A stretch of 64,000 nucleotides of DNA from positions 62,001 to 126,000 of the forward strand of contig CAJQUW010004574.1 in NCBI GenBank assembly GCA_907163375.1, written 5' to 3'. The position numbers and the translations under genes are program-made. The notes under the pieces were generated by a model. That model did not search any database. It saw only the letters and a list, made by a program, of their open reading frames with translations, and was not told the origin of the DNA. Below are positions 48,537 to 61,820 of this stretch, in pieces (position 1 is the first letter of the stretch; the number at the start of each line of letters is the position of its first letter). The stretch comes from Prostheceraeus crozeri. Lineage: Eukaryota; Platyhelminthes; Polycladida; Euryleptidae.

Positions 48537-49574
48537 CTTATCACTTTTCGGTGATGGCCCCCTTTGCGGAGAAGGCGAAGATTGTAGTAAATCGCCATGA
48601 TCCGTTGTCGTAGAACCAATCGAAGATGCTATTTTGTCTCGAGTTGTCTGTCGTTGAAGGCAAGCTGAACCGCAACAAATATTCCGACTGTCAGAAACTT
48701 GATTGAAGTAGGGAACTTTTTCACATTGTTTCTCATCAGTGCCACCATTTCCATCTTCGGTAGATACGATCGCCAAAGCTGCATTTACTCGAGCTTCACG
48801 TCTTCTGGCAGCCTTCTCTCGCCGCTTTTGTTCCTTGTAGAAATCAGCAAAATTATTTACGATAATGGGAATCGGTAGGGCAATGAACAAAACACCACAG
48901 ACGCAACAAATCGCCCCGACAACTTTTCCAAGTGGAGTATGAGGAGCCATGTCACCGTAGCCAACTGTGGTCATGGTGATCGCTGCCCACCAAAAGGAAG
49001 CGGGAATACTAACAAATTTAGTCGATTTATCGTCTTTTTCAGTGAAATAAGCTAAGCTACTGAATAGTAAGACTCCAAGAGCCACAAACATACCGAGAAT
49101 TCCTAGCTCTTTGTAACTACGACGCAGAGTGTAGCCAAGAGATTGTAAACCTGTGGAATGTCGCGCTAATTTGAGTACTCGAAGTATTCGTAGAATACGG
49201 AAAATTTGGACCAATTTTCGCACAGAGACCAACGATTCCAAATCATGCTCCGTCAAAAATACGGTGAGTATTTGAGAAACAAAGTAAGGCAAAATTGCAA
49301 CTAAATCAATACAATTGAGAGGTCCTCGAAAGAATCGACATTTATCAGGGGCCGCCCATAGACGCAGCAAATATTCAACGGTGAACCAAGATATGCAAAT
49401 GGTTTCTAACACATCTAAATGCCTGTTATCACGGTGCTCTTCCACAATCTCAGATTCTTTTGAAGTGGAATTTGTGACAGTTCGATTTTGAACTTCTTGA
49501 AGTTCTGGTAAAGTGTTCAAGGTCAGGCCGACGGTTGACAACACGATAAAGGCGATAGAGATTATGGCAATAAT
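48537..49574 (-). CDS. Shab: Kv2 channel exon A: S1 to S6 and proximal C-terminus
   Basis: This exon encodes 346 residues of the membrane core of a delayed-rectifier K+ channel subunit of the plasma membrane. It opens inside S1 ([14 protein letters not shown], residues 1-14), continues through the TLPELQ loop, S2-S3 ([15 protein letters not shown], about 83-97), the voltage sensor S4 with regularly spaced Arg/Lys ([17 protein letters not shown], 119-135), the S4-S5 linker ([19 protein letters not shown]), S5, the pore helix and TVGYGD filter (203-208), and S6 with the PIPIIVNNF gate (about 234-242). PIP is intact, unlike the silent Kv5/6/8/9 subunits, and [12 protein letters not shown] is typical of Kv2. 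The S1-S2 loop has two N-glycosylation sequons (NRT, NST). The acceptor is a pyrimidine tract ending TTTTCAG and the donor is GTAATA at 48536-48531. Reading frame continues past both signals by chance, so exon edges rest on splice consensus and Kv2 structure. Confidence 0.92.
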
Positions 49575-52500
49575 CTGAAAAACAGAAGAAATATATTTTT
49601 GATTGAAATCAAACGTTGAAGACAACGTTTATATACTCTATTACTAATAGAAGTCAGCGATCTACGAATTTGTCATTGTTGACATCATCATATTGTAAAT
49701 ATGCTTGATGCCAGTGGCTTTTCAATTTCTGTCCTAATTTAAAATTCGTGACACACTGAGATCAGGGCCGAATGACAACGTTAATCAAACAAACTACATC
49801 GACAATTTCCACTCACGAAGCGTACAAAGCATGAGCGACTTGTAGTTCATGGACAAAGAAAATGTTCGAATGATTTTATATCAGTTATGCAAGATTGAAC
49901 ATGAAATCTCAATCAGGTCACCTACGAGTATAGACGAGTTTCAGAAGAATTTCGAATCAAAATATATTTTTGCAATATGGCGTGCTCCACAGGTAGAGCC
50001 AGTAGCAGTTCCAGGGGCAGGGCGGCCTGATCCGGAAAAATTCAGACCGATTACATTTCTGGTTTGATTGCATAAAGCTGCTTAGATATCAATTCATGTC
50101 AGTGTTGTCCATTGTGTTGCACTAATTTTTTCAATCTATTGTGTCAGGTTAGCAGAACTGTTGTACTTATTATGTCCATTTTCTATCAGTCTACTGTTCT
50201 CTTCCTCCTCATCATCATATTCAGAAGAGTGGGCAAGGATGTTGATGCGGATGTAGAGGAGATTGCGATGACTACAAAACATATTTTCTATAGCCTTGTA
50301 TACAGGGCAATCTCTCCGTGGAAGACTTGAACAATGTGTGCGTGATACTCTTAATAAGTACATCATCGAAGAATCGCAATCTCTTTTACATCCACTTAAT
50401 CGTCAAAAAATGAGCTGCTGACCTCGTTAGTCAACTCCGACATGCATGTGCATGCACATGTACACTATATCAAGTGCAACTGAAATAATAGGAAGAAAAT
50501 ATAAATTCTCCAATGCAACTGCATGCATGAGTCGTGTGAAGTTTCCCGCTCCTGTCTCTCTTGCACCAGGACTCATTTACGGCCACATGTATTTGGCAAA
50601 CGCCATCAGAGCGGAAGAGACAACAGTTTTCACCACATTGCTCTCTTCTGTCATATAAATGGAGTGCTTCAACGGTGACCATCTAGTCTGCCAAACGCAT
50701 AAATGTAAGAACTGATTATGTTTTGGTATTTCTATGTGGGTCGCTCCTTAAGGATTAGGTTTTACTTAGGTCTTTCATTCGATGAAAAATTGTCTAAAGA
50801 CCGTCAGTCAATCGCACTGCTTGATCTGATGTATTTGCTTGGTTCTGCTTCAAATATAGGAATTTCCTTTACCGAATGAATCGCTATTTTTTTATTCATT
50901 TATTCACAGAACAATGATATAGTGGCGCATCGTGACATAGCGACATATTTAAACATTCGGATTATTTACCTCACTAACGGAGCTGACATGCTGAAGCAGA
51001 TCGAATTCTCTATATGATTATTCCTCGGTCTCTGACTAGCTAATATTTTAGTAATAATGCAACCTGGACACGTGCAAGGTGTTTGTAAAGTCACGCAAGT
51101 AAGCAAAATACTAAATTGTTGATCTCATTTGCGTGACTTAACGAGTACCCTGTACACTGAGAAGTTCTAAATTATCAATGAAAGGACAGTTTTTCTGCAG
51201 TTTAATTATCATTTTCGAACTATTTTGAAGGAGATTTTACAAAGTCAGGTATTCATACATTTGATAGGCTACTAAAAGCATGATAACAGAATAACATCAT
51301 CTGCTTACTTACCGACATGCTCAAACATTACTAGCAAAAAATGAGAAGATCTAATGACATTTGAAATTTGCCGAAAATTTAACCGATGCTTAATACACAC
51401 GCTAATGTACATGCAAGCGTTTGATAATCTAAATTACATCATAAGTGACAATAAAAGCCATGTATTTTTTCTTCTATTACAAAACATGCCTGTTTTGTAT
51501 GCCTACTTCACTGTTGAAAAAATCGGACAAATGAATTTCTTAGCTCAGAATTTGAATCGGATGAATTTCTTAGTGAACACTTCTATATCGATGAAATAAA
51601 TCTGCTCTGTAGTCAAGATCTATATTATTTTCTGTTACGACATCGTCTCCACAGTTTAAGACATTACAATAGGTTATATTAAGATCAATTCCTTACATTT
51701 CAAATAAACATTTATACACTTCTCGTAAGTTGTTGAGCCGTTCAAACGGAATTATTGCGAAGATCTCATTCTAAAAATTCAAAAAAAATTCAAAGAGAAC
51801 TAGTTTTAAAATGTAGTCAAATGTTTGCATTTGACTTTTTGTAGCAGAGTTGTGTGCACGTTCTCATATACACAGAGAGTAATCTACCGATATATCTTTT
51901 CTTCACAAGCAGATATGTTGTGTTCTGTGAATGTATATGGCATCATCACAAGTATCTCGACTATTTGTAGGTGGGAAATCTGTACAACAATGCCTAGTAA
52001 AAGCTCATTATAAGTAGGATAATTGTTTCAGTGATGGTCCGAACTCTGCAGAAACTCGTCCATATAACCAATTCAATCACTTAATAAACTTATTATTTTT
52101 TACTATTATTCGGACTTTTCAGAGATTCGCGGTAATTAAAATCATCATTGAATTGATAAGATGCAACTACATTAATTTTGAATACAATGAGAAATATAAT
52201 ATAGGCATCAATACAACAAAAGGAATTACAAAGGTGCTGCAACTTTCACAAAAACGAAGTTATTTCAAAAAGTGCTGATGAAATATTGTATATATCTCTT
52301 ACAAAATTAAATAAATATGTTCATTTATTTCGGAATATGTAGTATATATGAGGGATACAAAAATTTTCCTCAGCCATTGCACATGATAATTATCCAAACG
52401 TCGACCAGAATTGAAATCACTAAGGAGAACTTACGAAGGCAAGTTCATCTTTACTACTATTTATAATAATTGCAATACAGTAATATGATAAGTTCAACTG

Positions 52501-53854
52501 ATACGATGCCATGTTAGTTTGCGACACATTTGTATTGCATTTAAACAGTCTATAAATTGCTGGACAATAATTATTTATCTGATTACATAAATATTTTCAC
52601 TGATACATAAACGTAGTTAAGAAAATGAAAAGTACCGTTCGCTTAATGACCCGATAATGAACTTTTCATAACATGCATGATTCAATAATAGTCAATATGA
52701 AATATACATGCAAAGAGCTGGCCAGAAAACCTAAAGCAATGGATTTGAAAACAGACATGTATGTTAGCGTAAGCTCGGACATGCCTTTTTGCTATTCATG
52801 CTCAGAAAAAGCTTCATTTGATAAAAGTCATATTGATTTTATCTTGAAGCTGTACCAATCGCACGGATCAAAGCAATTGCTTATAAACAAAACATAAAAG
52901 GGCGCAATAACTCAAAATATATGACGCAAAATTTTACTTCTATATACTTACATATTGACTTACATCGATTTGCCTTTATAGGTGATAGACGATATTTACA
53001 AAAGATATATCAATGCGGAGAAACACAGATGGGCCACTGACGTCAGTGTATTGTATATGAATCGCCATGAAATTTGTCGCTATGATTTAGAGCACGAACA
53101 TAAAAAAGTAATTGTTGAACTGTCACTAAGTTATAAAACTCGCAAACTAAGTTTTAAAGATAGTTAGTGTATAAGAGCTTCAGCAAAATTATTTGCTTTG
53201 TTGAAGATAATTTAATGACAATCGTGAAAATGACATAAAAATCAAAATCTTAGCATAATATTCGAATTGTAAGTTGATCCGCTGCAAGATGTGATGAAAG
53301 ATGGCTATAGTTATGCCTACATTGGAGCACTAACTGGGATTTGTAAAATATTTCATAACTGATAAAAGCCTCTTTTCTGTTGATTATCAGATTTTGTCAA
53401 TACCCAAAAGCCAGAATACCCATAGTGAAAAGATATGAAAAATATCAAAATGTAGACGCAAGAACAATGCATGCAAAGTCTTGAAAATTGATAAGAATTA
53501 ATTCCAGTGTGCTTCTAAAACAGTAGAAACATTGTTTAATTATAATTGGGTTTTCGAAGAAATTCAGTTTTGACGCAAAGATCATTCATTATTTTCATGT
53601 TTTTCCTTAGTTGACTTCATCTTTCATTGCTTCAGATAACATATTGTATGATAGTTAATATTGACTATAAAAATGATGCCTGAAATATGTAGCTTTTAGA
53701 AAATTCCTATATTCAGGAAAACAAAATATTTTATCTAGAAGCACCCGATATAGGCATTTTTCTTCCTTCATTTTTGTCAAAAATTCCATCAAAATTTCAT
53801 CAACAATTCACTTTGATCATGAATATCGACTTCCAGTTTATACCGGATTTGGAT

Positions 53855-54351
53855 GGTTTTACCTATGGGTGGTAATACGTGGTAAAACTCGTAAAAATTG
53901 TCGTGGTAAAAGCTATAAAAAATGGGTAAATAGGTCAAAAATGGTAAAACTACTAATTGTGACTTTATGACTAGAATGAAACTTAGCAGATATACGAGTA
54001 TGACAATAAGCGGTGTATCTGCAGAGCGAGCGCGATTTCAATATTTAAGCTACTAAGTATATGACTAACCTGCAATCTTTTCTCGCATCTGGGTCACAGA
54101 AAAAATATTGAAATTCTCATTTACTTGATTTACTCATTTAGAAACCCATCGAATTGAAACTGCTGTAAGATGTGATGTCTCAGTTCGATGATACAACAGC
54201 CAGTATAGAGATACTGCCCGTATCATGTCAATATATATTGGTTAATGATGAATATTAATAGCAATGCAAGTTTCCCAAGTACATCAGTATTTCCATTATT
54301 TACCATTTTCCTTGTTTTTACCTGATTTTCCCATCTGCCCTGGTAAAAACC
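53855..54351. mobile_element. Possible TIR element of about 500 bp
   Basis: GGTTTTACC at left and GGTAAAAACC at right are inverted; several GGTAAAA words follow inside the left end and TTTTACC words inside the right end. The arms are diverged and no duplication is clear. Confidence 0.4.
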
Positions 54352-55966
54352 TATTGATACGCAACATTTGAATACAAAAGAGGCCTATACCACATGCATA
54401 TGAAGCATGAAAAGGTTTTCTTTCAAACAGTGCCAATTCGATATGTCTGTGAAATAATGTTTTGCACAAATGCATTCAATTGAAATTTGAAAGACGCTTC
54501 CGCATAATTGCGAGTAGACCAAAAAATTGCTTAAATGTGTCATTACTAAAATCTTCAAAAATTATTTTTTATGAAAATATTCGAGTTAGTAAGCCTTTAC
54601 TCGGTGTCTACGACAACTGTTGATTATGAGATGACATGATTTAATGAACCGCATAAATTGCGGCACTAATATTGGAATTCAAAGTATTCTATTGAAGGTT
54701 ATCATGCGAATTTTCTGCAAAAAAGTGGTGAAGTTCAGATTTTTGAAAATTATTTTCAAAATACACCATTAATTTGACAATTTTCTTGGCTAAATCCAAC
54801 GATTTTTGGGAAATTGAGAAATTACACGAATTTACTATTCACGAAAACCTATGTATGCCCCGTGGTTTAAGTATGGAAGGAACACATCGAAAAAATACGA
54901 TACTTGGCTTATTACTGTCCATCATGGTGTAGGGCTAAGAAATGAAAATCAATTACTTCTAAAACGAATCACATAAATTTGCTTCATTTATTTATTCTAA
55001 AAGTCAATTTACAGTTCCCGAACATGCAATGGTCTAGCTCGAAATTAATTGTGCTTTAGTAAATGAGCTACTATAATTTCCATTGATACTTTCCCACTAC
55101 TGAAGTCATAAAACCAAAGTTCCGGTTGAAACTTTCAGTTGCACTATTTTAACTAATGCATGAAGCATTGCAATAATATAGGAGCAAATGCAAGCAATTA
55201 AAAGTACATAAATAGCAGTTCATCTCTGAAATGTAAATCAGTTACGTATTGCCATCATGCAAATAGCAATTCTCGACAATGTTTCTGGTAAAACTGGAAA
55301 CTTAGCGGCTACATGAATCAACATGTGTATTTCGTGTTTCATTAATTTTTTGTAGAAGTCAATTGGGAAATTATGACAACCGTTTAAATTCACATGCGAC
55401 AGTACACTGTAGATCGTATGGGTGCACGATTCTCTTTCTACTCTTTCATGTTCTTCATTCGACCAAGTTTTCTTCCGATGTAATTGATTGCCTGAAAATA
55501 CTATGTCATGTGACAAATGTTGTCCCTAATCATTCCCTGTTCGTTGATGTCAAAAATGCGAGCATGATAGTGAGACAACTCGTCAGAATGCAAACGGTAT
55601 ATGTTAGCGCATACTCGTATCTTCTATCTCGTTGGAATTTATCAATTAATGGATCTATTCAGGGCCTATTAACCCAATCCGCACCGGCTTTGAAAGGCTT
55701 GAAGATCTCACAGGGAGGCCGCTTCGTCCTCTCCTTATGTTAGAAGTCTTGTCAATCTACTGAATATTGGCTATGACGCCCGTGAATGATTAATTAATTG
55801 TGTCCGGATGTTTCAATGTGCTGATTTGCCTCCTATGATAAAAAAGCGATTGTTCAGACTGCTTTAAGAGTATAATATGCAACACTACCTATGTATGAAA
55901 TGTGGAAGATTTTCTTTCAAAAGTGATCGTTCCAATACATTTATCAAAGGATATTCTATACGTCTA

Positions 55967-57204
55967 GGGTAAAATCGGGTATCATCGACAGTGAACTATA
56001 ATATCCAAATAGTCTCTACTTGATAGAATTTAAATTCATCGATTTATTTTATGATTCTAGGTGAAAAGAAAGGTGTGTAAATTGTAGCGATGTTCGCATA
56101 ATATCGACACTTCGTAGGTAATATCGACAATCCCAAAAAGAAGAGTCAAAATTTACCAGGTGTAGTAAACTAATGATGTTATATATTGTATGAAACCCAA
56201 GCTTACATATCTGTTGGCTCTTTGGATGTCTGAAAGGGGGAATTTTCACAGCTGAAAACAGTCTAGACAGACGAATCCATCATCGTAAAAGACGAAGTAG
56301 AATTCTGCACATTTTTCATGCATGTAACTCAAGCATATGACGCAACAGAAAGCGATGAAATTTCGCCTTTTCAGACTATGAAAGAGACAACAGATGTGCA
56401 AAGTTTCGTTTCATGCAACATGCAACATTTCTAGGTTGGTATGTTTGGCATTTTATGACCATTCTTTAGGGTCCCATTGATGTCGCCGTGCAATGTGTCG
56501 ATATTATACGAATATCATTATAGACCACCTAGAATAGCATGTTAAACCGATGAATTAAAAAAATTCGAGCAAGAATGGATTATTTGGGTGTCATAATTCA
56601 TATTAATACTAAGAGAAACAACCGTGAGAGCCTTAAAACTGCTTTTTACTGTCGACCCGACATCTTCCACTATTAAATAGACCTAATAATTCATAAAGGG
56701 ATGCATTCAAATCTTGTAAAGGCATTATTTTAACAGACAGTGCATAATAATGATAAAATAATGGCTATTTAGTCAGCATGTTGTTGAAAATATGTCGTTT
56801 GGTACATTTTGCCAGCGGTGTCGATATTACCCGACATTAATGCATCGACTCCATAAGACAATATAACTTAAAACAACCAAAGAATTTGACGGAGTCATGA
56901 CTATTCTGTAAAACTACACCCCTTATGCCATGGAATAACCAATTACTTCGCTGTCAGATGGCACGTGAAGGAGCTGACTGAGTTGCATTGACTGGGGCAA
57001 TATATTGTAGAATTCGGCGACTCACTTCACGCTTCGATATCTGTCAAGATGAGAGACTCAGAAGCGTTCCACCAAGCTTCTGTTGCACCTCTGAGAGTTA
57101 ATTACTTATTGGTGCAATTCACTGCACGCATGGATGAGTTTCTGAAGTTCTAAAACATCATTATGGAAAAGTGGCTGAACTGTCGATATTAACCGATTTT
57201 ACCC
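55967..57204. mobile_element. 1.24-kb TA-flanked TIR element with subterminal repeats
   Basis: The ends are GGGTAAAATCGG and its inverse, each flanked by TA (55965-55966, 57205-57206). The word GTCGATATTA or its inverse, or close variants, recurs near both ends: about 55985, 56102, 56124, 56506, 56820 and 57182. No transposase is recognised. Confidence 0.75.
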
Positions 57205-57629
57205 TATCTACTTTCAAATTAGATTGCAAGCACTATAGACGGCTTGAAGGTACCCAACTGTCTTAAATGATCACAAAAAATACAAAATGTGCTATATAAC
57301 TGCGACATTTCTTCTGAAATATTCAAATTGTGACGACTGTATGCGATGTCTATGGTATAACTAGTGATTTTGATATGATTAATAAATTCATATCTGCATA
57401 ATAACGCACTCATAGTGCAAAAGAGTGTCAAAATTCAAACATTTCAAAATCCGAACATCGCCACCTGATGGACGCATGAGATGTACAGAAATTTATTTCT
57501 GTGTCTTTCTTTAAGCAAATGGCACAACTATTTTGCCAATAACTTGATGTTCGAAATGCTAATAATTCAATGATAAGCTCACATGATGTGCCTTAAATAC
57601 AATATATAAGATTGAGTAAATATTTTCAG

Positions 57630-57710
57630 GATAATTAATGATTAATAACTAATAATAATGATTAATAATTAATAATTATTAATAATAATAATTAATGATT
57701 GTCGTTATTA
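57630..57710. repeat. TAA-rich low-complexity tract
   Basis: Imperfect TAATAATTAATGAT repeats. Nothing else is seen here. Confidence 0.75.
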
Positions 57711-57895
57711 AATGAATAGATGATACACGCATGATCAAAGGGATAGATTCATGTATCACACCGTGTTCAATGACATGTTCCTAACATAATTACTAATAAA
57801 TGCCGGGAATATTCGAATGGCAGCTTCTTTTCATTCTGGATTTTCTTTGCCCTGTTTAGTCATTAAAAGTATTAAATAATTGCATTTAAGAATTA

Positions 57896-58061
57896 ATTGA
57901 CAACAAAGGTCCGTCGCAGTATACAGAATATCTAGAGAGAATGACAGCGATTAAGTCGATAATAGTCTTCTATAAATTAATTATTCAAAGTTTTTTATTG
58001 ACTTAGTCGCTGTCATTCTCTGTAGATATTCTGTATGCTGCGACAGACCTTTGTTGTCAAT
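57896..58061. mobile_element. 166-bp hairpin element
   Basis: Nearly perfect inverted arms of about 65 bases, from ATTGACAACAAAGGTC to its inverse GACCTTTGTTGTCAAT, including AGAGAATGACAGCGATTAAG against CTTAGTCGCTGTCATTCTCT. No duplication identified. Confidence 0.82.
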
Positions 58062-58184
58062 CTGTTGTGTGACATATTGGCTGGCACGTTGATATGCTGT
58101 CTCGCTGCAACATGAATGCTGGTAGCATTCTGTTAATAATAGTAGGACAATAAGCTGTATGTATCACCTGGAAGATGACTGCTG

Positions 58185-58325
58185 CCTTCACTCACATTCT
58201 TTCTGTTTTGTTAACGGGGCCTGGTAAAGAATGTGTGAGCTCGTCTGCACCCTGGACTACGGTTCGATTCCTCAGTTCGCGAATGTGATCGGGGAATTAG
58301 GGGTGTTGTTGTCTTTTTTTGTCTT
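58185..58325 (+). repeat. tRNA-derived SINE, copy 2
   Basis: Has CTGGTAAAGAATGTGTGAGC, GAGCTCGTCTGCACC, an intact B box GGTTCGATTCC (58261-58271) and the tail GGTGTTGTTGTC. Same family as 25.3 and 61.7 kb; all three are on the plus strand. Confidence 0.72.
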
Positions 58326-59832
58326 CATCGTTGAGATTCTCTTAAAATACTCAATGTTAACTCCGCGAAGATGCTCGTCATTCATACAGAAATACAACAT
58401 TAGCAACAACAGAATGACTGAAGTGTGAATATTGCTAATCAATAGCTGTGGTGTAGAAATTTCCCGTGATTTCTGTGGGATAGATAAAGAGTTTTGGAAT
58501 GAAAAATCGCATAACATGACTAGTCAGATATTTTCACGACAAATAAACAACATATCGAGAGGTGGAATCTAATTTATTTGCCAATATGAAAGTAAACATG
58601 ATGAACAGATGTCTCAATGCTTTTTCATGCCATTGCAAAGTTCACATTAGAGCATCATTATTCATACTGAATGTTGAAAACGTAGGTTTCATCAGTTGCG
58701 CAAGAAGAAAAGATGCATAAGTATGTTCAACAATTGTTATTTGTTAGATTGTAATCAGATTGTTAGACGCTCGTGTATGTATGCGTACATCTCTCGTTGT
58801 ATTTTATGTCAATCAGTAGTGCAGTATAATGCTTGAATGTTTTAGCTATTGACAACTCTGTGCAACTTTGTCAAACAACCAATTCTGTTCCTCTAACAAT
58901 GTAAAGAGAAATTCTGCATCGAATTTGATATCACATAATCAGTTGTTAATGTAAAGGAATTTGTGGCATAAATTCAGTAGGAAGGAAAATTCTATCGTCT
59001 AATGAATTGATTATGGCATGTCAGCGTTAGTTGAGGAAAGTTTCTAGTCTGTTAGAGCAGAATGTCTGAGGAGCAAGACTGCAGATTCAAGGTTCATTGC
59101 GTTTCGTAATGTAATCAGATAGATCAATTTTTCTGGTAGAAAGCTTTTGGCATGGAATGGAACAGCTTTTGGATGCAGATTGCAGACAAAAAGTTTTCTG
59201 CTTACATTGGGTCACTGAGAACACTTTCGATTACACTGAAAGAGGAAGTAATTATACATGCGGTCCAATATTCATGCGATGGCATTGCTTAGTCAGCTTC
59301 AAATTAATTCTTATAAAAATGTTTGTTATAAATCCTTACTAATTATCAGTTTCAAATTACGTGAAACACTCAGTATAGATAATACGTAGGGATACAATAT
59401 GATCTAATATTTTGTAGAACCATGGCAAATTCTCATAAATTTACACAAAATTATCACGATTTTGCTAGTCATTACGAGGACTAGGAACCTTGCATGTAGG
59501 ATTTTTATGTTTATTCACTCTCACACGCTGGATTCTCAAGAAGTATCTTACAAAGTGTATAATCGGCACAAAAAGTCCAAAGTACTAAATGGAGCACAAT
59601 ATCAAAAGTTTAAGGCACAGCACATAGGGAAAGTCATCAGCAGATCCTCACCTAGTCGAGTATCTCGCGTTTCGACCTCAACCTGACTTCAAAACCCTGA
59701 TATGTGGCTCATAGAATCCTTTGAATAGGGGATTGAAAGGAAAATATGATGAAGATCGCATTAAACTTAACAGACGCAAGTATAGAGAATTCATCCTTTC
59801 ATCCTGATACAGAAGATAAATAGTGGTTAGAC

Positions 59833-60105
59833 CATAGACATAAACTATTTATCTGAAGTTGACTAGAACGGAAATTTACTCAAGGTAGCGGCACATCCGA
59901 GGGAAATAGTTGGAACTAGGTGGAATCAGTTGGGGCATGAACGACCAATTAAAAGCCTAGATTTCCACATGTGATTGTTTCTAACCCAATAATTCACACG
60001 TTGACAAGTGTATCTAAGTGAAAATGCGTGCGATCTATGTACCAATGTTATATTGCATGAAGCCTAACTTCCCTTCGAGAGGCCTTGTTATTGTTTATTT
60101 CTATG
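59833..60105 (+). mobile_element. Second copy of the hAT-like non-autonomous element
   Basis: Shares long stretches with the reverse complement of 12538-12788, such as ACGTTGACAAGTGTATCTAA and GTGAAAATGCGTGCGAT. The ends here form a clearer inverted pair (CATAGACATAAAC / GTTTATTTCTATG). Flanks GGTTAGAC and GGCTAAAG match at five of eight bases, a worn 8-bp duplication. Confidence 0.78.
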
Positions 60106-61669
60106 GGCTAAAGTCTCATTTAGTCCTAACATTGAACTATTGCGGCATATAGACTCATTCTTGCTCTATCTCATTCATCCAGAGAAGCAGCGAGAGAGGG
60201 TTCCGTCAATACAGCCCCCGTTATCATATCATGACAGATAGCGTATTTAAGGCCAAGTAGGCTCAGTATAATAAGTTTAATGACTACACATGCAAAATAA
60301 ATAGTTGTTGACTTTTGTGTTAAGAAAACATATGTATCAATGTTCTTATCTAGTGGTGACGATGAAGTCGAGATATCCATTTACCTTATGACAAGAAGCG
60401 TTCGTAATCTACTTTTAGGCCCATAGATAATTGACAAACTCGGAATGGTTATTGAAAACTCCGCTAATAGCCTACCACAGAGGAATCACACTGAAATTGC
60501 TTATCAATCTTTAGAAACTCAGAAATTGTCGTGATTCAATTTTTGTATTTTGAAACATAATATTGGGTTGCAGCCAGCTATTCACATGCAATCTTCAAGA
60601 ATAGTCATATCATTTAATGCATGGACATTGCAAGATAATATCATGCATGTTTCGTAAATACAATACAATATGAAACTTAGACAACAATATCACAGTATCC
60701 AAACTTATCCGCAGTTTCTCAGTTTAGCATTAGCTTGCAAAGGGTGAGTTTTCAACATGTTACCGAAGTTTCTTTCTCAATCTCACTTACGTGTGTGTCC
60801 CTCCTCATGCTGATCCATGTAATTTTTTTTGGTTTTCCTTTGTTATATAGTACCTTGTAGGCTATTCGCATATTACTATTTTTAAATCCTTTTTCAGTGC
60901 TAAGTGATGAGTAAATTGTGTAATGTTATTATTCTCTAAGAATAATGAATGCGTCCTCTTTTTGCTAGTGTGTTGATTGACATTTTAATAATTCTTTGTA
61001 ACTAACACAACTTCCTTCAAATTCTCATTTTTCACAAAATTTGTGTACTTAGTTGTCACTTGTCTGTCGATTATGAGAGTGAATGTATCAAATAATAGCT
61101 ATTGTCCAAGCTATGTGCGGTCTTGTCACTTCATGCGCCCTTCAATGTATCAGTAGAATGAAATATTCCTCTTCTCCGATAAAGTGCATAAGAATATATT
61201 AATCTGGCGAAATTGAGTGAAAATACATCCACAAATGACTGTAGTATAATATATCACATTACTGATAAATTTAATCAACATGGCGGTATAGAACTAGAGC
61301 AATATAATCACGGTTAATCGATTAAATAGAGAAAATGCTGAAGTCATTAAGAGTAAGGACACTATCGTGCAGCATATTTTTGGTCCCATGCACGATTCAA
61401 TGAAGTAACGTTGCTATCGCGCTAAGTAACTATCGCGATTGCGCGTTCCAATGATTAGTTTTGGCACAAACCATACATTATTCCTATTTTCAAACAAATG
61501 ATTACCTAACCACACAATAATTTAAGTGAAAATCATTTTGTTTCAGTAATTGTAGTCAAGCTTTTGTGCTTATAAATTGACTTTCAGAGCAACTTAATTG
61601 AGGGCATTGTTAAGTGAGATTTTTCACACTTTTCTGTAGTTTTCATACAACAACATTTATCCACTATCA

Positions 61670-61820
61670 CCACTATTGCGTTCTGCTTTCACTCGCACTC
61701 TGTCGCCTTGGCCTAGTGAAAAAGATACTAGCTGGACTTCGGTTCGATTCCGTGGTCAGGTGAGTACGATCCGGTAATCCGTGGTGTTGGTGTCTTTTAT
61801 CGACTTAATAAATGTCAATC
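61670..61820 (+). repeat. tRNA-derived SINE, copy 3
   Basis: Carries TTGGCCTAGTG (A-box region, about 61709) and GGTTCGATTCC (B box, 61741-61751), then GGTGTTGGTGTC and TTTATCGACTTAATAAA. The A-to-B spacing is shortened by about 15 bases relative to the other copies, so it is not a working tRNA gene. Confidence 0.75.

Larger units (their letters stand above)
2925..49574 (-). other. Shab: Kv2 (Shab-type) potassium channel gene, 3' three coding exons
   Basis: The gene spans at least 46.6 kb and is read right to left. Three exons are joined by consensus signals: exon A ends in phase 0 at AAG|GTAATA, exon B starts after TTGCAG in phase 0 and ends in phase 1 at ACA|GTGAGT, and exon C starts after TTTTAG supplying two bases, so the split codon becomes AAT (Asn). 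The joined tail has 346+218+1+95 = 660 residues. With a T1-bearing first exon of roughly 190 residues, the whole would be near vertebrate Kv2.1 in length (about 850). In vertebrate KCNB1 the intron also falls at the start of S1, as here. Additional small exons in the two large introns cannot be excluded. Confidence 0.85.

Noticed and set aside
49849-50067. Frame ending RPDPEKFRPITFLV, resembling the N-terminal edge of a LINE reverse transcriptase
   Set aside because: Only a few residues agree and no later block follows; too weak.
52673-53167. Two neighbouring plus-strand frames that might be exons
   Set aside because: No convincing donor for the first and no recognisable protein; antisense to the channel intron.
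55363-55743. 126-codon open frame on the plus strand
   Set aside because: Begins with TTG, shows no family motif and lies in non-coding AT-rich DNA.
61700-61775. tRNA gene suggested by an intact B box
   Set aside because: The A-to-B spacing is too short, no cloverleaf forms and the same unit recurs at 25.3 and 58.2 kb with a common tail, so it is a SINE.
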